NCBI GenBank assembly: GCA_963834875.1
Contig: CAWIDG010000015.1
Coordinates: 89,607-153,606, forward strand
Reading direction: 5' to 3'
DNA: 64,000 nt
From: DATAGF01 sp963834875
GTDB taxonomy: Bacteria > Actinomycetota > Thermoleophilia > Miltoncostaeales > Miltoncostaeaceae
Positions 44,839 through 52,697 of the stretch are shown piece by piece; position 1 is the first letter of the stretch; each line of letters opens with the position of its first letter. Made by a program: the position numbers and the translations under genes. The notes beneath the pieces were generated by a model that worked only from the letters and a program-made list of their open reading frames with translations, did no database searches and had not been told where the DNA came from.

Positions 44839-46188
44839 TCAGGAGGGGGCGTACCCGGCCCGTTCCACCACGACGCGCCCGCCGGCACGGCGGGACCACA
44901 TCGCGAGCGCGTTGCCGATCTCGTCCATCGCGAGCGCCGGCGGCTTGAGGGAGGGGACGCCGCGCCGCGACAGCGCGGACCGGCGGCTCGTGTTGCCGTC
45001 CGCCCCGCGGACCACGGCGAGCACCTGGCCGGAGGACAGCCAGGCCACCGCGCCCAGGCGCGCGCCGCCCATCGCCACCCGCACGCGCGACGCGCTCGGG
45101 GCGCTGCCGAGGGTGAGCGGGGCGGCGGCCCCCAGGTCGCCCGCGATCGGAGCCGTGCGCGTGGTCCCGCCCGGCGCGATCCACGCCGAGAGCGCGTCGC
45201 CGGAGGAGCCGGCGGCGATCCGGGGCGATCCGACCCCGCGGGCCAGGCGCTCGGCGGGCCCGAGCGCCGGCAGCTCGGCCAGGCCGACCCCGCCCTGGGA
45301 CACCGGGCCGCGCCACCAGTGGAGCGTCCCGTCGACGCCGGCCACCGCCACGGCACGGCCGTCGGGACCCACCGCCATGTCGGCCGTGAGCTCGCTTCCC
45401 CCGGTGATCGGCAGGCGGGCCTCCGCGCCAAAGGCCTCGTCCGGCCCGCGCGCGACCGCCGCGGCCGCCGACCGGCCGCCGCCCAGGTCGCACTGCCACC
45501 AGACGACCGCGTGCCCGGCCGACCCGACGGCCACGCGCGGGCGGCGCACCTGGGCGCAGTCCGCCGCCGTCGAGGCGCGCGCCGGCGCGGTCCACGCCGC
45601 GCCGGGGGCGCGCTCCGAGTACTGCACCTGGCCGACGTAGCCGGGGTCGCCGGGCCGGGTGCCCGTCCCCCAGTGCCAGGCCGCCACCGCCAGCCCGCGC
45701 CCGTCCACGCCCAGGAACACGCGCCCCACCTTCTGGCGCGGGCTCGACAGCGTGACGACCGGCTCCCAGCGCTCGGCGGCCGGCGGCCGCTCGCGCGCCC
45801 GGGCGACGTACACCGCCTGGGCGCGGCGCCTCCCGCCGACCCGCACCACCCGGCTGCGGGCGACCTGGCGCCAGGTCACGACGACCCGCCCGTCGGGGCC
45901 GACCGCGACCTTCGGGTCGATCGAGGGCCGCCCGCGGCGTGAGATCCCCTCCGGCCGGCTCCAGCTCCCCCCGAGCGGCTTGTACGAGGCGACGATCTGC
46001 CGGGCGCGGCCCGAGCCGCGCACCCAGACGGCGGCCGCGTCGCCGCGCGCGTTCAGCGCGACGTCGGGGCTCGTGGCGTCGAGCGGCCCCACCGAGGCGC
46101 GCTCGGTACCGTCCCAGACGGCCCCCGCGGGTGCGGCCGCGGCGGCGAGCAGCAGCGCGACCCCCAGCCAGACGCGGGCGGGCCTCAC
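44839..46188 (-). CDS. Exported propeller-like repeat protein, paralogue 2 of a tandem pair
   Basis: 449 residues. GTG 46188 begins a signal peptide (VWLGVALLLAAAAAPAGA). The mature protein is built from repeats such as SPDVALNARGDAAAVWVRG, DPKVAVGPDGRVVVTWRQVA, GVDGRGLAVAAWHWGTGTR and PRVAVGSAGHAVVWWQCDLGGGRS, i.e. blades with a GxxAVAxW core as in sialidase/BNR-like propellers. No catalytic Asp-box is evident. It overlaps its upstream paralogue by 4 bases (GTGA). Function unknown; extracellular. Confidence 0.72.
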   Translation of the reverse strand: MRPARVWLGVALLLAAAAAPAGAVWDGTERASVGPLDATSPDVALNARGDAAAVWVRGSGRARQIVASYKPLGGSWSRPEGISRRGRPSIDPKVAVGPDGRVVVTWRQVARSRVVRVGGRRRAQAVYVARARERPPAAERWEPVVTLSSPRQKVGRVFLGVDGRGLAVAAWHWGTGTRPGDPGYVGQVQYSERAPGAAWTAPARASTAADCAQVRRPRVAVGSAGHAVVWWQCDLGGGRSAAAAVARGPDEAFGAEARLPITGGSELTADMAVGPDGRAVAVAGVDGTLHWWRGPVSQGGVGLAELPALGPAERLARGVGSPRIAAGSSGDALSAWIAPGGTTRTAPIAGDLGAAAPLTLGSAPSASRVRVAMGGARLGAVAWLSSGQVLAVVRGADGNTSRRSALSRRGVPSLKPPALAMDEIGNALAMWSRRAGGRVVVERAGYAPS

Positions 46189-47519
46189 GGGCTCGACCTC
46201 AGCTCGGCCCGCTCGATCACGCTGCGGCCGCCCGAGCGGCGCGACCAGTAGGCCGTCGCGACGCCATCGGTCGCGGCGACGGCGGCGTCCGTGGCCGCGC
46301 CCGGCGAGATCCGCTCGAGGGCGGCCCAGTCGCCGCCAGCCGCGCGGCTCGTGGCGACGAGGACCCCCGCGCCGTACAGCGCGACCGCGACGGCGCTCCC
46401 GCCCTGTGCCGCGGCCACGCGGGCGTCGCGGCGCGGGCTCAGGGGCCCACCGCGCGCGGTCAGGCGGACGGGGGAGCCGATGTCGGCGAGGCCGAGCCCT
46501 CCGGGGCCGATCCAGCCACCGACCGCGCCCGCCTGCCAGGCCGCGACCGAGGGCCTGCCGGCGCTGCGGATGACGCCCTGCGGCGCGGGAAGGGCGACGC
46601 GCATCAGGTCGAGTGCCGCCGGCGCCCCGAGGGGCCCGGCGCCGCGCCACGCGGCCAGGACGCCGCGCGCGCCCGCGCTCAGCGCGACGACCGCGCCGCT
46701 GGGCTCGACGGCGAGGTCCGCGAGCTGGTCGCCCGGTGCGGCGAAGGGGAGGCGGCGCTCTGCCCTCCAGGCCCCCGGCGACGGCCCGCGGCCGATCGCG
46801 TCGGTCACGCTCCGGCCGCCCGCGAGGTCGCACTGCCACCAGACGACCGCGTGGCCGCCCGCGCCGGTCGCCACGTTCGGCAGGCGGGTGTCGAGGCGGC
46901 AACCGCGGGGGCTCGACGCGCGGCGGGCGGGGCCCCACGCGCGGCCGGGGCGCTTCTCGGCGACCTGGACCTCGCCGACGTGCCCGGGCGTCCCGGCCCG
47001 GGTGCCGGTGCCCCAGTGCCAGGTCGCGACCGCGACGCCGCGCCCGTCGATGGCGAGCTCGGGGGTCCCGATCTTCTGGCGGTCGTCGGAGAGGGTCGCC
47101 ACCGGGCCCCAGCCGCCCCCCTGCCGTCGCTCCCGCGCCCGCGCGAGGTAGACGGCCTGGCGCTCGCCCCGCACCACCCGGGTCCGTGCGACCTGGCGCC
47201 AGACGGCCACGGCCCGCCCCGTGGCGTCGATCGCGATCCTGGGGTCGATCGCCGACAGGCCCGGTGGCGACAGCCGGCGCGGCCGGCTCCACGCCCCGTC
47301 GGGGCGCCGGGCGCTCGCCACGATGGTCCCGCGCCCGGCGACCTCCTGCACCCAGGCCGCGACCCCCGTCCCGGCGCCGTTTAGCGCCACGTCCGGGGAG
47401 TGGGCGTCGGCGGAGCTCGTCGAGGCGCGCTGCGCCGGGGACCAGGCGCCCACCGCGGGAGCCGAGGCGGCGAGGCCGATGGCTCCGGCGGCGGCGATCA
47501 TGCGCAGCGGGGGACGCAT
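46185..47519 (-). CDS. Exported propeller-like repeat protein, paralogue 1 of a tandem pair
   Basis: 444 residues with a signal peptide (RMIAAAGAIGLAASAPAVGA). It shares order and motifs with the downstream protein: SPDVALNGAGTGVAAWVQ, DPRIAIDATGRAVAVWRQVARTRVVR, ELAIDGRGVAVATWHWGTGTR and NVATGAGGHAVVWWQCDLAGGRS, so the two arose by tandem duplication. Over 20 consecutive bases are identical around the VVWWQCDL coding segments (near 45490 and 46840). Function unknown; divergent from the SufR-like gene. Confidence 0.72.
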   Translation of the reverse strand: MRPPLRMIAAAGAIGLAASAPAVGAWSPAQRASTSSADAHSPDVALNGAGTGVAAWVQEVAGRGTIVASARRPDGAWSRPRRLSPPGLSAIDPRIAIDATGRAVAVWRQVARTRVVRGERQAVYLARARERRQGGGWGPVATLSDDRQKIGTPELAIDGRGVAVATWHWGTGTRAGTPGHVGEVQVAEKRPGRAWGPARRASSPRGCRLDTRLPNVATGAGGHAVVWWQCDLAGGRSVTDAIGRGPSPGAWRAERRLPFAAPGDQLADLAVEPSGAVVALSAGARGVLAAWRGAGPLGAPAALDLMRVALPAPQGVIRSAGRPSVAAWQAGAVGGWIGPGGLGLADIGSPVRLTARGGPLSPRRDARVAAAQGGSAVAVALYGAGVLVATSRAAGGDWAALERISPGAATDAAVAATDGVATAYWSRRSGGRSVIERAELRSSP

Positions 47520-47589
47520 CGCCCAGGACCGTACAACGGGACGGGTGTATCCTCAGTTCGGTCAGGCGCGCCAGGGGCGAGGCGAAGAC

Positions 47590-48312
47590 GTGGCGGCACC
47601 GTCAGAGGAACAGGCCCAACGCGACATCGGTCGCCTGGCTGCGGCCCTGGGCGACCCCACGCGCCGCGCCGTCTTCTTCGCCGTCCGCGCCGCGGGGCGC
47701 GACATGGGCAAGGACGACGTCGCCGCCGCGGTCGGCATCGAGCGCCGCCTGGCGGGGTTCCACCTGGACAAGCTGGTCGAGCAGGGCTTCCTGCAGGCGA
47801 CCTTCCGTCGTGACCAGGGCCGCGGAGGGCGCGGCGCCGGGCGCCCGCCGAAGCTCTACCGGCTCGCCGAGAGCGAGTCGCTCATGGCGCTGCCCGAGCG
47901 CCACTACGAGCTGCTGGCGACCCTGCTGCTGCGCGCGACCGCCGAGGGCGGGTCCGGGACCCCGCAGGAGGTGCTCGAGCGCGTGGGCTACGAGTTCGGC
48001 TACGAGGTCGGGCGGGCCGAGGCCGAGGCCGGCGGCAGCGGCCCAGGGGCGACGGCCTCGGAGGCGATCCAGGACGTCGTGCGCCTGCTCTCCCGATACG
48101 GCTTCGCGGCGCACGCCGACGGCGAGGACGGCCTGCGCGCCTGCGCCTGCCCCTTCGAGGAGATCGCGTTCGACGACCCCGAGCGCATCTGCGGCCTCGA
48201 CCACGCGATCTGGCGCGGGATGCTGGCCGCCTTCGCGCCGGATGCCGCCCTGCGGGTGGCGACGACCCGGGCGCGCGGCGACGAGGCCTGCGTCGCCACC
48301 GTCGAGGGGTGA
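47590..48312 (+). CDS. Winged-helix regulator with C-terminal Cys cluster (SufR-like)
   Basis: 240 residues. The N-terminal winged helix (LAAALGDPTRRAVFFAVRAAGRDMGKDDVAAAVGIERRLAGFHLDKLVEQGFL) is ArsR/DeoR-like with the GRPPKLYRL wing. The C-terminal domain has C185, C187, C201 and C234 (CACPFEE...ERICGLDHAIWRGML...DEAC), resembling the Fe-S binding region of SufR repressors, with the CP...C...C order. About 2.9 kb from sufB, it is a plausible Fe-S sensor for the suf operon (inference). GTG 47590 is the first start before the conserved part. A TATCCT -10 candidate lies at 47548. Confidence 0.75.
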   Translation: MAAPSEEQAQRDIGRLAAALGDPTRRAVFFAVRAAGRDMGKDDVAAAVGIERRLAGFHLDKLVEQGFLQATFRRDQGRGGRGAGRPPKLYRLAESESLMALPERHYELLATLLLRATAEGGSGTPQEVLERVGYEFGYEVGRAEAEAGGSGPGATASEAIQDVVRLLSRYGFAAHADGEDGLRACACPFEEIAFDDPERICGLDHAIWRGMLAAFAPDAALRVATTRARGDEACVATVEG

Positions 48313-48344
48313 GCTCTGACCCGTCCGCCGGGGCTGGATTGCCC

Positions 48345-48453
48345 CGGGCGCGCCGGCGAGAAGAGCTCCGGCCTTCGGCCGGGGCGCGCTCTTCTCGCAA
48401 CGCGACCAACCCGATTTCACCGCCGGAGGCGGGGCTGGAAATCGGGAATTCTC
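48345..48453 (+). repeat. Dispersed double-hairpin repeat element, copy C
   Basis: 109 bp beginning CGGGCGCGCCGGCGAGAAGA and ending GAAATCGGGAATTCTC, just downstream of the SufR-like gene. It closely matches the reverse complement of copy B 10 kb away and more loosely copy A. Both internal hairpins are conserved with compensating differences in the loops. Confidence 0.78.
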
Positions 48454-48456
48454 GCC

Positions 48457-48476
48457 CCGGTGCCGTTCGGCACCGG
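48457..48476. terminator. Hairpin between convergent genes
   Basis: CCGGTGCC-GTTC-GGCACCGG, a perfect 8-bp stem with a 4-base loop, immediately after copy C and 8 bases beyond the stop of the small membrane-protein gene on the minus strand. No T-run, but the position fits a terminator. Confidence 0.5.
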
Positions 48477-48484
48477 TCCCCGCC

Positions 48485-48766
48485 TCAGACGTCTTTGACG
48501 CGCGTGGTCGCGAACAGGTAGGTCATGACCGCGAAGACGATGGTCATGATCCCGGCGGCGATGGGGTCGGCCCCGCGTTGCTCGATCGTCGCGTTGATCG
48601 TCTCCGCGAAGAGGGCGATCGTGATGAAGCCGAACATGCAGAAGCCGAGCCAGTTCGCCCAGCCGATCGGCAGGTACCTGCGGACCCCGACCTGGTCCGC
48701 CGTCGGCGCGTAGTTCGCGCGCCGCCCGCCGGTGCGCTTCTGCTTCTTCGTGCGGCTGCTGGCCAC
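48485..48766 (-). CDS. Small membrane protein, unknown function
   Basis: 93 residues: a basic N-terminus (SSRTKKQKRTGGRRANYAPT), then two hydrophobic segments (WANWLGFCMFGFITIALFAETI and IAAGIMTIVFAVMTYLFAT). GTG 48766 is chosen because TACCCT (48778-48773, minus strand) lies 6 bases upstream, a leaderless pattern. Divergent from the methyltransferase operon. Confidence 0.65.
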   Translation of the reverse strand: MASSRTKKQKRTGGRRANYAPTADQVGVRRYLPIGWANWLGFCMFGFITIALFAETINATIEQRGADPIAAGIMTIVFAVMTYLFATTRVKDV

Positions 48767-48808
48767 CGGCGCAGGGTACCACCGGCCCCCGGCCGATACC
48801 CTGGCCCG

Positions 48809-49756
48809 GTGCCGGCGCGTCCCTCTCTGCCCGCCGACTGGCGCGAGGCGCTGATCGCCCTGGCGGCGGTGGAGACGGGGCTCCTGGAGGCCTTCGCCGG
48901 CGCCAGCGAGCCGGCCGCGGCCGCCCGGGCGGCCGGCCTCGACCCCCGTGCCGTGCGGCTCGTCGCGACCGCGCTCGCGGACCTCGGCTACCTCTCGGCC
49001 GACGGCGACGGGACGCTGGCGCTGACGCCGCGCGGGGCCGCGCTGCTCGGGCCGGGCGACGACGGCACCGACGTGGCGGGCGGGCTCCACCTGGAGGCGC
49101 GGGCGATGCGCAGCCACCTCGCCCTGGCCGACGCCCTCCGCACGGGCCGGCCGGTCGACGACGTCTCGGCGGGCGACCCCGAGACGATCGAGCGCTTCGC
49201 GCGCGCCATGCGGCACATCGCGGCGCCGCGGGCGGCGGTGACCGTGGCCGTCGCCGGCCCGCCCCCGCCGGGGGGCCGGCTGCTCGACGTCGGCGGCGCA
49301 CCGGGGACATACGCCCGGGCGTTCGCCGCCGCGGGGTGGGAGGTGACCGTCCTCGACCTGCCGGGCCCGCTGGACGTCGCCGGGGAGGGCCTGCGGGCGG
49401 CCGGCGTCCGGGTCGTCGCCGGAGATGCCGCGGCGGCGCTGCCGGACGGCCCCTGGGACGCGGTCTACCTCGGCAACCTCGTCCACCTCTTCGACCCGGA
49501 TGCCGCCGGGGCGCTGGTCGGGCGCGCCGGGGCGGCGCTGCGCCCCGGGGGGCTGCTGGCGGTGCAGGAGGTGCTGGGCGACGCGAGCCCGCAGGGGCCG
49601 GGCTTCGGCGTGATGATGCTGGTGTCGACGCCGGGCGGCGAGGCCTACACCGAGGCGGACTATCGTCGGTGGATGGCCGCCGCCGCCTGTCCGGTCGAGC
49701 GCGTCGTCGCCCTCGAGGAGGGCTGGCACCACCTCCTGCTGGGGCGGCGCGGGTGA
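48809..49756 (+). CDS. SAM-dependent methyltransferase with winged-helix N-terminus (O-methyltransferase-like)
   Basis: 315 residues. The N-terminal helical/winged part (ALAAVETGLLEAFA ... LTPRGAALLGPG) is the dimerisation domain of small-molecule O-methyltransferases; the Rossmann part has LLDVGGAPGTYARAFAAAGWEVTVLDLPG and GNLVHLFDPDAAGALVGRAGAALRPGGLLAVQEVL. Substrate unknown. GTG 48809 lies 6 bases after TACCCT (48797-48802), so the operon message is probably leaderless. First of seven genes that overlap by 4 bases or so. Confidence 0.82.
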   Translation: MPARPSLPADWREALIALAAVETGLLEAFAGASEPAAAARAAGLDPRAVRLVATALADLGYLSADGDGTLALTPRGAALLGPGDDGTDVAGGLHLEARAMRSHLALADALRTGRPVDDVSAGDPETIERFARAMRHIAAPRAAVTVAVAGPPPPGGRLLDVGGAPGTYARAFAAAGWEVTVLDLPGPLDVAGEGLRAAGVRVVAGDAAAALPDGPWDAVYLGNLVHLFDPDAAGALVGRAGAALRPGGLLAVQEVLGDASPQGPGFGVMMLVSTPGGEAYTEADYRRWMAAAACPVERVVALEEGWHHLLLGRRG

Positions 49757-50592
49757 GGCTCTGGGGCGAGGAGGACGCGCTGGTCGCGCGCGCCGGCGGG
49801 GATCTGGCCGAGCTCCAGGGCCTGGAGGACGCACTGGCGGCGGGCGTCGCCGGCATGGCCGGCCGGGAGGGGGCGATCGACGCCCACGTCCACCTGGGGG
49901 TCGACGGCGACGGCCACCGCCTCGACGCCGCGGGCCTGCTGGCCGACCTGGACCGCTGGGGCGTCGCCGGCGCCGTGTGCTTCGCCCCCGACGACCCGGG
50001 GCCGGACGGCCAGTTCGCCGCCGCCAACGAGGCGGTGCTCGAGGCCGCCCGGGCGGCCGGCGGCCGGATCGTGCCCTTCTGCCGCATCGACCCCGCCGGG
50101 CCCGGCGCGGCCGCCGCGATGGAGCGGGCCGCCGCGGGCGGGGCTCGGGGCCTGAAGCTCCACCCCGTGGCGCAGCGCTTCCGTCCGGAGGACCCGCGCG
50201 TTGCCGCGGCCGTGCGCGATGCGGCCGCGCGAGGGTGGCCGGTGACGATCCACGCCGGCTACGGGGCCCGGCCGCTCGCCGGGCCGCTCGGCGAGCTGCT
50301 CGATGCCGCCCCCGGCGCCCGGGTGATCCTCGCCCACGCGGGCCGCGGCGACGCCCGCGCCATCGCGCGCGAGGTCGCGGCGCGGCCGGGGGTGATGCTC
50401 GACACGTCGCTGGCGGCGCTCGCCGACCTCGTCGCCCTGCCGCCCGAGCGCCTCCTGTTCGGCTCCGACCGCCCCTACGGCGAGCACGGCACGGCCCTGC
50501 TGCTGGTGGCCCGGGCCGCCGAGGTGGCCGGCTGGAGCGACGACCAGGTCGCGGCGGTGCTCGGGGGCAACGCCCGTGCGCTGCTCGGATGA
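49753..50592 (+). CDS. Amidohydrolase-family (TIM-barrel) protein
   Basis: 279 residues. IDAHVHLG is the metal-binding HxH motif, GLKLHPVAQRF a carboxylate/His segment, VTIHAGYG and VILAHAGRGD the next His ligands, and LLFGSDRPYG the catalytic Asp, all in amidohydrolase-2 order. Hydrolase or decarboxylase; substrate unknown. GTGA overlap with the methyltransferase. Confidence 0.85.
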   Translation: MRLWGEEDALVARAGGDLAELQGLEDALAAGVAGMAGREGAIDAHVHLGVDGDGHRLDAAGLLADLDRWGVAGAVCFAPDDPGPDGQFAAANEAVLEAARAAGGRIVPFCRIDPAGPGAAAAMERAAAGGARGLKLHPVAQRFRPEDPRVAAAVRDAAARGWPVTIHAGYGARPLAGPLGELLDAAPGARVILAHAGRGDARAIAREVAARPGVMLDTSLAALADLVALPPERLLFGSDRPYGEHGTALLLVARAAEVAGWSDDQVAAVLGGNARALLG

Positions 50593-50858
50593 GGGGGGAG
50601 CTGGTGAGGCTGGCGTCGACCCTCGCCCAGTGCGAGATGGCCCTGGTTCGCCGCGACCCGGTGGCCGCCGCCCTCGTCGCCCAGGCGGCGCGGCACGCCG
50701 AGGGCCTCCCGCCCGCGCCCGCGGTCGCCGCCGCCGCCCGCCTGGCGCGCGCGGTCGACACGACCGGCGGGGCCCCCGAGCAGGCGGCGGCCCGCAAGGT
50801 CGTCCAGGCGCTCGTGCGCTCCGCCGTCATCGAGGCCGAGGCGGGGCTGCTGCGATGA
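50589..50858 (+). CDS. Small helical protein, unknown function
   Basis: 89 residues, Ala-rich and almost certainly all helical (VRLASTLAQCEMALVRRDPVAAALVAQAARHAEG). No family recognised. Its ATG overlaps the amidohydrolase stop and its stop overlaps the next ATG, so it is clearly translated within the operon. Confidence 0.6.
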   Translation: MRGELVRLASTLAQCEMALVRRDPVAAALVAQAARHAEGLPPAPAVAAAARLARAVDTTGGAPEQAAARKVVQALVRSAVIEAEAGLLR

Positions 50859-51637
50859 CGGCGGCCACCCGGCAGCGCCTCGCCGCGATGCTCCACGACG
50901 AGCCCCTCGACCTGGCGGAGGCCAACCTCCTGATCAGCGCTGAGGCCTCGCCGAGCCTCGACATCCCATCGTGCCTGGGGCGGGTCAACCGGCTGGCGGC
51001 GCGCGCGGCGGAACGCGGCGTGGCGCCGGCGCTGCGGGAGGAGGGCTTCCGCGGCGACGCGGCGGACTACGACGACCCGCGCAACTCCTTCCTCGACCAG
51101 GTGCTCGAGCGCCGTCGCGGGCTGCCGATCGCCCTGGCCACCCTCACGCTCGCGGTCGCCCGGCGCGCCGGTGCCCCCATGGCGGGCATCGGGATGCCCG
51201 GCCACTTCGTGGTCGCCGAGCTCGCGCGGGGCGAGCCCGAGTACCTCGACCCGTTCGACCGCTGGGAGCGGCGCTCGGTCGCCGACCTGGCCGCGATCGT
51301 GCGCCGCACCAGCGGGCTCGAGATGCGCCCCGAGTTCCTGGCGCCGGCGGACGACCGCGCCATCCTCGCGCGGACGCTCGCGAACCTGCGCGGCTCCTAC
51401 CTGCGCCGCCGCCGGCTGCGCGACGCGCTCTGGACCGTCGAGCTGGGGCTGCTGCTGGCGCCGGGCGACGCGGGCCTCGAGAGCCGGGCGATCGGGCTCC
51501 TGGCCGGCACCGGCCGCTACGCCGAGGCGGAGGAGCGGGCGACCGCGTTCCTGGCGGCCCACCCGGGGCACCCCGAGGCGCGGGCGGTCGAGGCCCGGCT
51601 CGACGCCGCCCGCGACATGAGACGGAGGATGAATTGA
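50855..51637 (+). CDS. SirB1/transglutaminase-like protein with TPR-like C-terminus
   Basis: 260 residues. The central DYDDPRNSFLDQVLERRRGLPIALATLTLAVARRAG and GIGMPGHFVVAEL are the SirB1 (transglutaminase-like, DUF1347-type) signature; YLDPFDRW follows. The C-terminal third (LRDALWTVELGLLLAPGDAG ... YAEAEERATAFLAAHPGHPEAR) reads as TPR-like helices. The catalytic Cys of true transglutaminases is not evident, as is usual for SirB1. Function unknown. Confidence 0.82.
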   Translation: MTAATRQRLAAMLHDEPLDLAEANLLISAEASPSLDIPSCLGRVNRLAARAAERGVAPALREEGFRGDAADYDDPRNSFLDQVLERRRGLPIALATLTLAVARRAGAPMAGIGMPGHFVVAELARGEPEYLDPFDRWERRSVADLAAIVRRTSGLEMRPEFLAPADDRAILARTLANLRGSYLRRRRLRDALWTVELGLLLAPGDAGLESRAIGLLAGTGRYAEAEERATAFLAAHPGHPEARAVEARLDAARDMRRRMN

Positions 51638-52047
51638 CCGAGCCGATCGCCGACCAGGTGCTCGATGCGAACCGGCGGTTCTACGACGCCTTCGAGGCGC
51701 TCGACATGGAGCGGATGGAGGCGTGCTGGGCCTCGCGCCAGGACGTCGCGTGCCTGCACCCGGGCGGGCCGTGGCAGCGGGGGTGGGACGAGGTCCGCGA
51801 GGGGTGGGAGGCCATCATGGCCAACACCGGCTACATCGAGTTCGAGATCGCCGACGCGGCGGTGTCGCTGGTCAACCCGGTGGCGTGGGTGACCTGCACG
51901 GAGCGCATCACCTCGGCCGGCGCCGGCGGCGCCCCCGCGGCCGCCGAGGTCGCGGCCACCAACCTGTTCGTGCTCGACGGCTCCGGCTGGCACATCGCGC
52001 TGCACCACGCCTCGCCGGTCATCCGGCCCGCCCCGGTCGAGCCGTGA
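51634..52047 (+). CDS. NTF2-like/SnoaL-type protein (calcium/calmodulin kinase II association-like)
   Basis: 137 residues. VLDANRRFYDAFEALDMERMEACWASRQDVACLHPGGPWQRGWDEVREGWEAIM and a C-terminal VAATNLFVLDGSGWHIALHHAS match SnoaL-like cone folds. TTG 51634 overlaps the previous stop (TTGA). Such proteins bind small hydrophobic ligands or act as non-catalytic partners; role unknown. Confidence 0.82.
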   Translation: MTEPIADQVLDANRRFYDAFEALDMERMEACWASRQDVACLHPGGPWQRGWDEVREGWEAIMANTGYIEFEIADAAVSLVNPVAWVTCTERITSAGAGGAPAAAEVAATNLFVLDGSGWHIALHHASPVIRPAPVEP

Positions 52048-52331
52048 TCGCGCTCCTCCTCCTGCTCCGGCGGCTGCCGGCCTTCGCGGCCCTGGCCGCG
52101 GGCGCGCTCGGCGCGATCCTGGCGATCGTGGGCTGCGTGATCGCGGCCGCCGCCGGCAGCGGCCCGTCGCCCGGCGTCGCCCTCGCGATCGTCATCGGCG
52201 TCGGGGCGGCCACGGCGCTGCTCGCGCGCTACCTCATCTGGCGGGTCTCGTGGCTCGGGCTCGCCCTGGTCGTGGGCCGGCGCCTCGCCCGCGTCGCCGG
52301 GCGGCGCCCGCGGGGGCCCGGCCCGCCCTAG
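52044..52331 (+). CDS. Small membrane protein, unknown function
   Basis: 95 residues with three hydrophobic helices (IALLLLLRRLPAFAALAAGALGAILAIVGCVIAAAA, GVALAIVIGVGAATALLARYLI, SWLGLALVVG) and a basic Arg/Pro tail. GTGA overlap with the upstream gene; last in the operon. Stop overlaps the ferredoxin stop on the opposite strand. Confidence 0.65.
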   Translation: MIALLLLLRRLPAFAALAAGALGAILAIVGCVIAAAAGSGPSPGVALAIVIGVGAATALLARYLIWRVSWLGLALVVGRRLARVAGRRPRGPGPP

Positions 52332-52639
52332 GCCTTGCTCGCGAGGTAGTCGGCGACCATCTTCTCGCCGGCCTCGTGGCCCTCCTCGAAGTAGACCCGG
52401 TTGATCTCCTTGAAGATCTCCCACTGCTCGGGGACGTCATCCTCGGCCATCGTGGCGTCCACCGGGCACGCCTCCACGCACGCGTCGCAGTCGATGCACT
52501 CGGCGGGGTCGATGTAGAGGATCGTCGACTCCTCGTGGTGCTCCTCGCCGGGGGCCGGATGGATGCAGTCGACCGGGCAGACGTCGGCGCAGGAGACGTC
52601 CTTCGTGCCGACACACGGCTCCGTGATGATGTAGGTCAT
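52328..52639 (-). CDS. fdxA: 7Fe-type ferredoxin
   Basis: 103 residues. C9, C17 and C58 would hold a [3Fe-4S] cluster and C21, C48, C51, C54 a [4Fe-4S] cluster (CVGTKDVSCADVCPVDC, then ECIDCDACVEACPVD), the FdxA pattern of Actinomycetota; C25 is extra. The acidic C-terminal extension (WEIFKEINRVYFEEGHEAGEKM) is typical. Soluble electron carrier. A GAGG ribosome binding site precedes the ATG. Confidence 0.94.
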   Translation of the reverse strand: MTYIITEPCVGTKDVSCADVCPVDCIHPAPGEEHHEESTILYIDPAECIDCDACVEACPVDATMAEDDVPEQWEIFKEINRVYFEEGHEAGEKMVADYLASKA

Positions 52640-52697
52640 TCAGCGATCCTCGGCGTCGTGGGGTCGCGCAAAGGGAATGCTACCAGCGGCGCCGGCG

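Noticed and set aside
48485..51571. Open frame of over 1000 codons on the minus strand
   Set aside because: Only its last 93 codons (48485-48766) look like a protein; the rest is the shadow of the methyltransferase operon.
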